A DNA stretch of 64,000 nt from Roseateles oligotrophus (GTDB lineage: Bacteria; Pseudomonadota; Gammaproteobacteria; Burkholderiales; Burkholderiaceae_C). Below are positions 62,870 to 64,000 of this stretch, piece by piece. A program made the translations under genes and the position numbers. The notes below the pieces were generated by a model. The model was given only the letters and a program-made list of their open reading frames with translations, had not been told where the DNA came from and did no database searches. The stretch spans positions 124,001 through 188,000 of the forward strand of contig NZ_JACHLP010000004.1 in assembly GCF_014204525.1 (NCBI RefSeq), given 5' to 3'. The first letter of the stretch is position 1; each line of letters starts with the position of its first letter.

Positions 62870-64000
62870 TCAGGCGGCTTGCGAAACTGCTGCGGGCGCG
62901 CTTGCCTGCTCGGACAGCAGGGCACGGCGGCGGGTGGCAGCGGCCTCGGCCTGGGCCGCCTTCACATGGCCGTAGCCGCGTATGCTTTCCGGCAGCGCCG
63001 CCAGCTTCACCGCCATGGCGCGGTTGGTCGCATCCAGCCTGGGCAGCAGGGCTTCAATATCGGCCTCGTACTGCGCCAACAGCTGCTGGTCCAGGCGCCG
63101 CTCCTCGTTGTTGCGGAAGGGGTCCAGCCAACTGCCGCGCAAGCCCTTGAACCTGGCCATCAGCCCCATGGCCTTGAGCATCCAGGGGCCTAACTCGGCC
63201 TTCTGGATCTTGCCGGTGGCCGGGTCCGTCTTGGCAAAGGGCCAGGCACCCAGGTGGAAGTGCAAGGTGTAGTCGCCCTCGAACTCGCGCTCCAGCGCGG
63301 CCTTGAAATCGGGGTGGCTGTACAGGCGCGCCACCTCCCACTCGTCCTTGACGGCCAGCAGCCGGTGGTAGTTGTGGGCGACGGTGCGGGACAGCAGATC
63401 GCCCGCCTTCAGCCGGCCCTCGGCGGCGCGCACCTTGCTGACAAAGGCCCGGTAGCGCTCGGCCAGGGCACTGCCGGTATGGGCGCTTAGATGCTCGGTG
63501 CGCTGGCGCATCAAATCCTCCAGGCTGTGCTGGATGCGCGGCACGATGGAGACCACCACGGCCGGCGTGCGCGCCTTGACCCATTGCTCCACGGCGGCCA
63601 GGTCATGGGCGGCGCGGCGCCCCCACAGGAAGGCGCTCTTGTTCATGGGGATGGCAACGCCATTGAGTTCGATGGCGCGGTCGATGGAAGCCAGCTTGAG
63701 CGGAATCTGGCCGCGCTGCCAGGCCGCGCCCAGCATGAACATATTGGCGGCGATGGGGTCGCCCAGCAGGGCCGTGGCCAGGCGCTGGCCCTCCAGCAGC
63801 AGGGCGCGCTCGCCGAGCAGGCCGTTGATGCGATCGGTTAGCTGGGTGGCGTCCACCTGCCAGTCGGGGTTGCGGGTGAAGTCGGCGGTGGGCACCATGT
63901 CCGTACATACCACGGCCTGGCCCTGGGTCGGATTCATCATGCGCAGCGGCTCGTCGCCGGCCGCCACGATCAGGTCGCAGCCAATCATGGTGTGGCCCTC
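62870..64000 (-). CDS. Indolepyruvate ferredoxin oxidoreductase, C-terminal part (runs off right edge)
   Basis: The visible 376 residues are the C-terminal third of a fused alpha-beta-gamma type oxidoreductase that converts aryl-2-keto acids (indolepyruvate, phenylpyruvate) to acyl-CoA. They include the end of the gamma-type domain (GCDLIVAAGDEPLRMMNP, LLGDPIAANMFMLGAAWQRG, IPMNKSAFLWGRRAAHD) and the DUF6537 region (LLAVKDEWEVARLYSHPDF, FHLGAWPFAKTDPATGKIQK, RLDQQLLAQYEADIEALLPR). The frame is open to the window edge, so the full gene of roughly 1,150 residues continues to the right. It appears to head an operon with the hydroxyacid dehydrogenase and sulfatase genes. Confidence 0.88.
   Translation of the reverse strand, partial: EGHTMIGCDLIVAAGDEPLRMMNPTQGQAVVCTDMVPTADFTRNPDWQVDATQLTDRINGLLGERALLLEGQRLATALLGDPIAANMFMLGAAWQRGQIPLKLASIDRAIELNGVAIPMNKSAFLWGRRAAHDLAAVEQWVKARTPAVVVSIVPRIQHSLEDLMRQRTEHLSAHTGSALAERYRAFVSKVRAAEGRLKAGDLLSRTVAHNYHRLLAVKDEWEVARLYSHPDFKAALEREFEGDYTLHFHLGAWPFAKTDPATGKIQKAELGPWMLKAMGLMARFKGLRGSWLDPFRNNEERRLDQQLLAQYEADIEALLPRLDATNRAMAVKLAALPESIRGYGHVKAAQAEAAATRRRALLSEQASAPAAVSQAA

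Overview
The window is high-GC DNA with tightly packed genes, many 4-base ATGA/GTGA stop-start overlaps and gene orders typical of betaproteobacteria (hemF-nadD-rsfS-rlmH-maf-rng; minCDE near metG; tolB-pal-cpoB). Protein flavour (two 4HB chemoreceptors with a Burkholderiales-type HAMP, a Xanthomonas/Caulobacter-style TonB receptor, a fused indolepyruvate oxidoreductase) suggests a free-living member of the Burkholderiales, probably the Roseateles/Paucibacter/Pelomonas group. The genus is an inference. No insertion sequence, phage or CRISPR array is visible.

Layout. 1-6.3 kb: start of metG, a small conserved protein, a gene-poor and less GC-rich stretch carrying a cluster of DnaA-box-like sequences, minCDE, a BCCT transporter, a VF530-family protein with an acyltransferase, and a 2Fe-2S protein. 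6.4-9.9 kb: two tandem chemoreceptors. 10-18.5 kb: housekeeping genes (M3 peptidase, YgjP-type metallohydrolase, dusC, SUI1 factor, dbpA, glnS, a MipA-type outer membrane protein).

18.6-41.6 kb is the accessory centrepiece: a sixteen-gene polysaccharide utilisation locus. On the outside, a TonB receptor, a secreted PL8 lyase with a C-terminal DNRLRE/CBM96-like module, and two exported GH29 fucosidases would trim and import a polymer. Inside, a GH88 unsaturated-glucuronyl hydrolase and a GH35 galactosidase finish the oligosaccharides. Unsaturated uronate would flow through an IolB/KduI-family isomerase, KduD and KdgK. Galactose (or a similar aldose) would flow through an SDR dehydrogenase, an SMP-30 lactonase, an IlvD/Edd dehydratase, DgoK and DgoA. 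A LacI-family regulator is encoded in the middle, and the perfect palindrome GTTAACGTTAAC lies at the dgoK/dehydratase divergent promoter and at the TonB receptor promoter, with 10/12 matches before the isomerase and before the regulator itself. The gene set implies a glycan of uronate, galactose and fucose, without visible hexosamine genes; I do not recognise it as a described locus.

41.7-45.2 kb: a minus-strand operon of a HerA-like ATPase with a LytS/LytTR two-component pair. 45.3-53 kb: yebC, purD, acyltransferase, hemF, nadD, rsfS (with an unusually long Lys/Ala-rich tail), rlmH, maf, rng. 53-55.4 kb: a minus-strand signalling operon of a CheY-like receiver, a CheC phosphatase with both active-site motifs intact, and a PAS-GGDEF protein. 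55.8-59.9 kb: tolB-pal-cpoB (without tolQRA), tcdA and three tRNA-Lys genes. 60-64 kb: a sulfatase, an FMN alpha-hydroxy-acid dehydrogenase and the 3' end of an indolepyruvate ferredoxin oxidoreductase, all minus strand.
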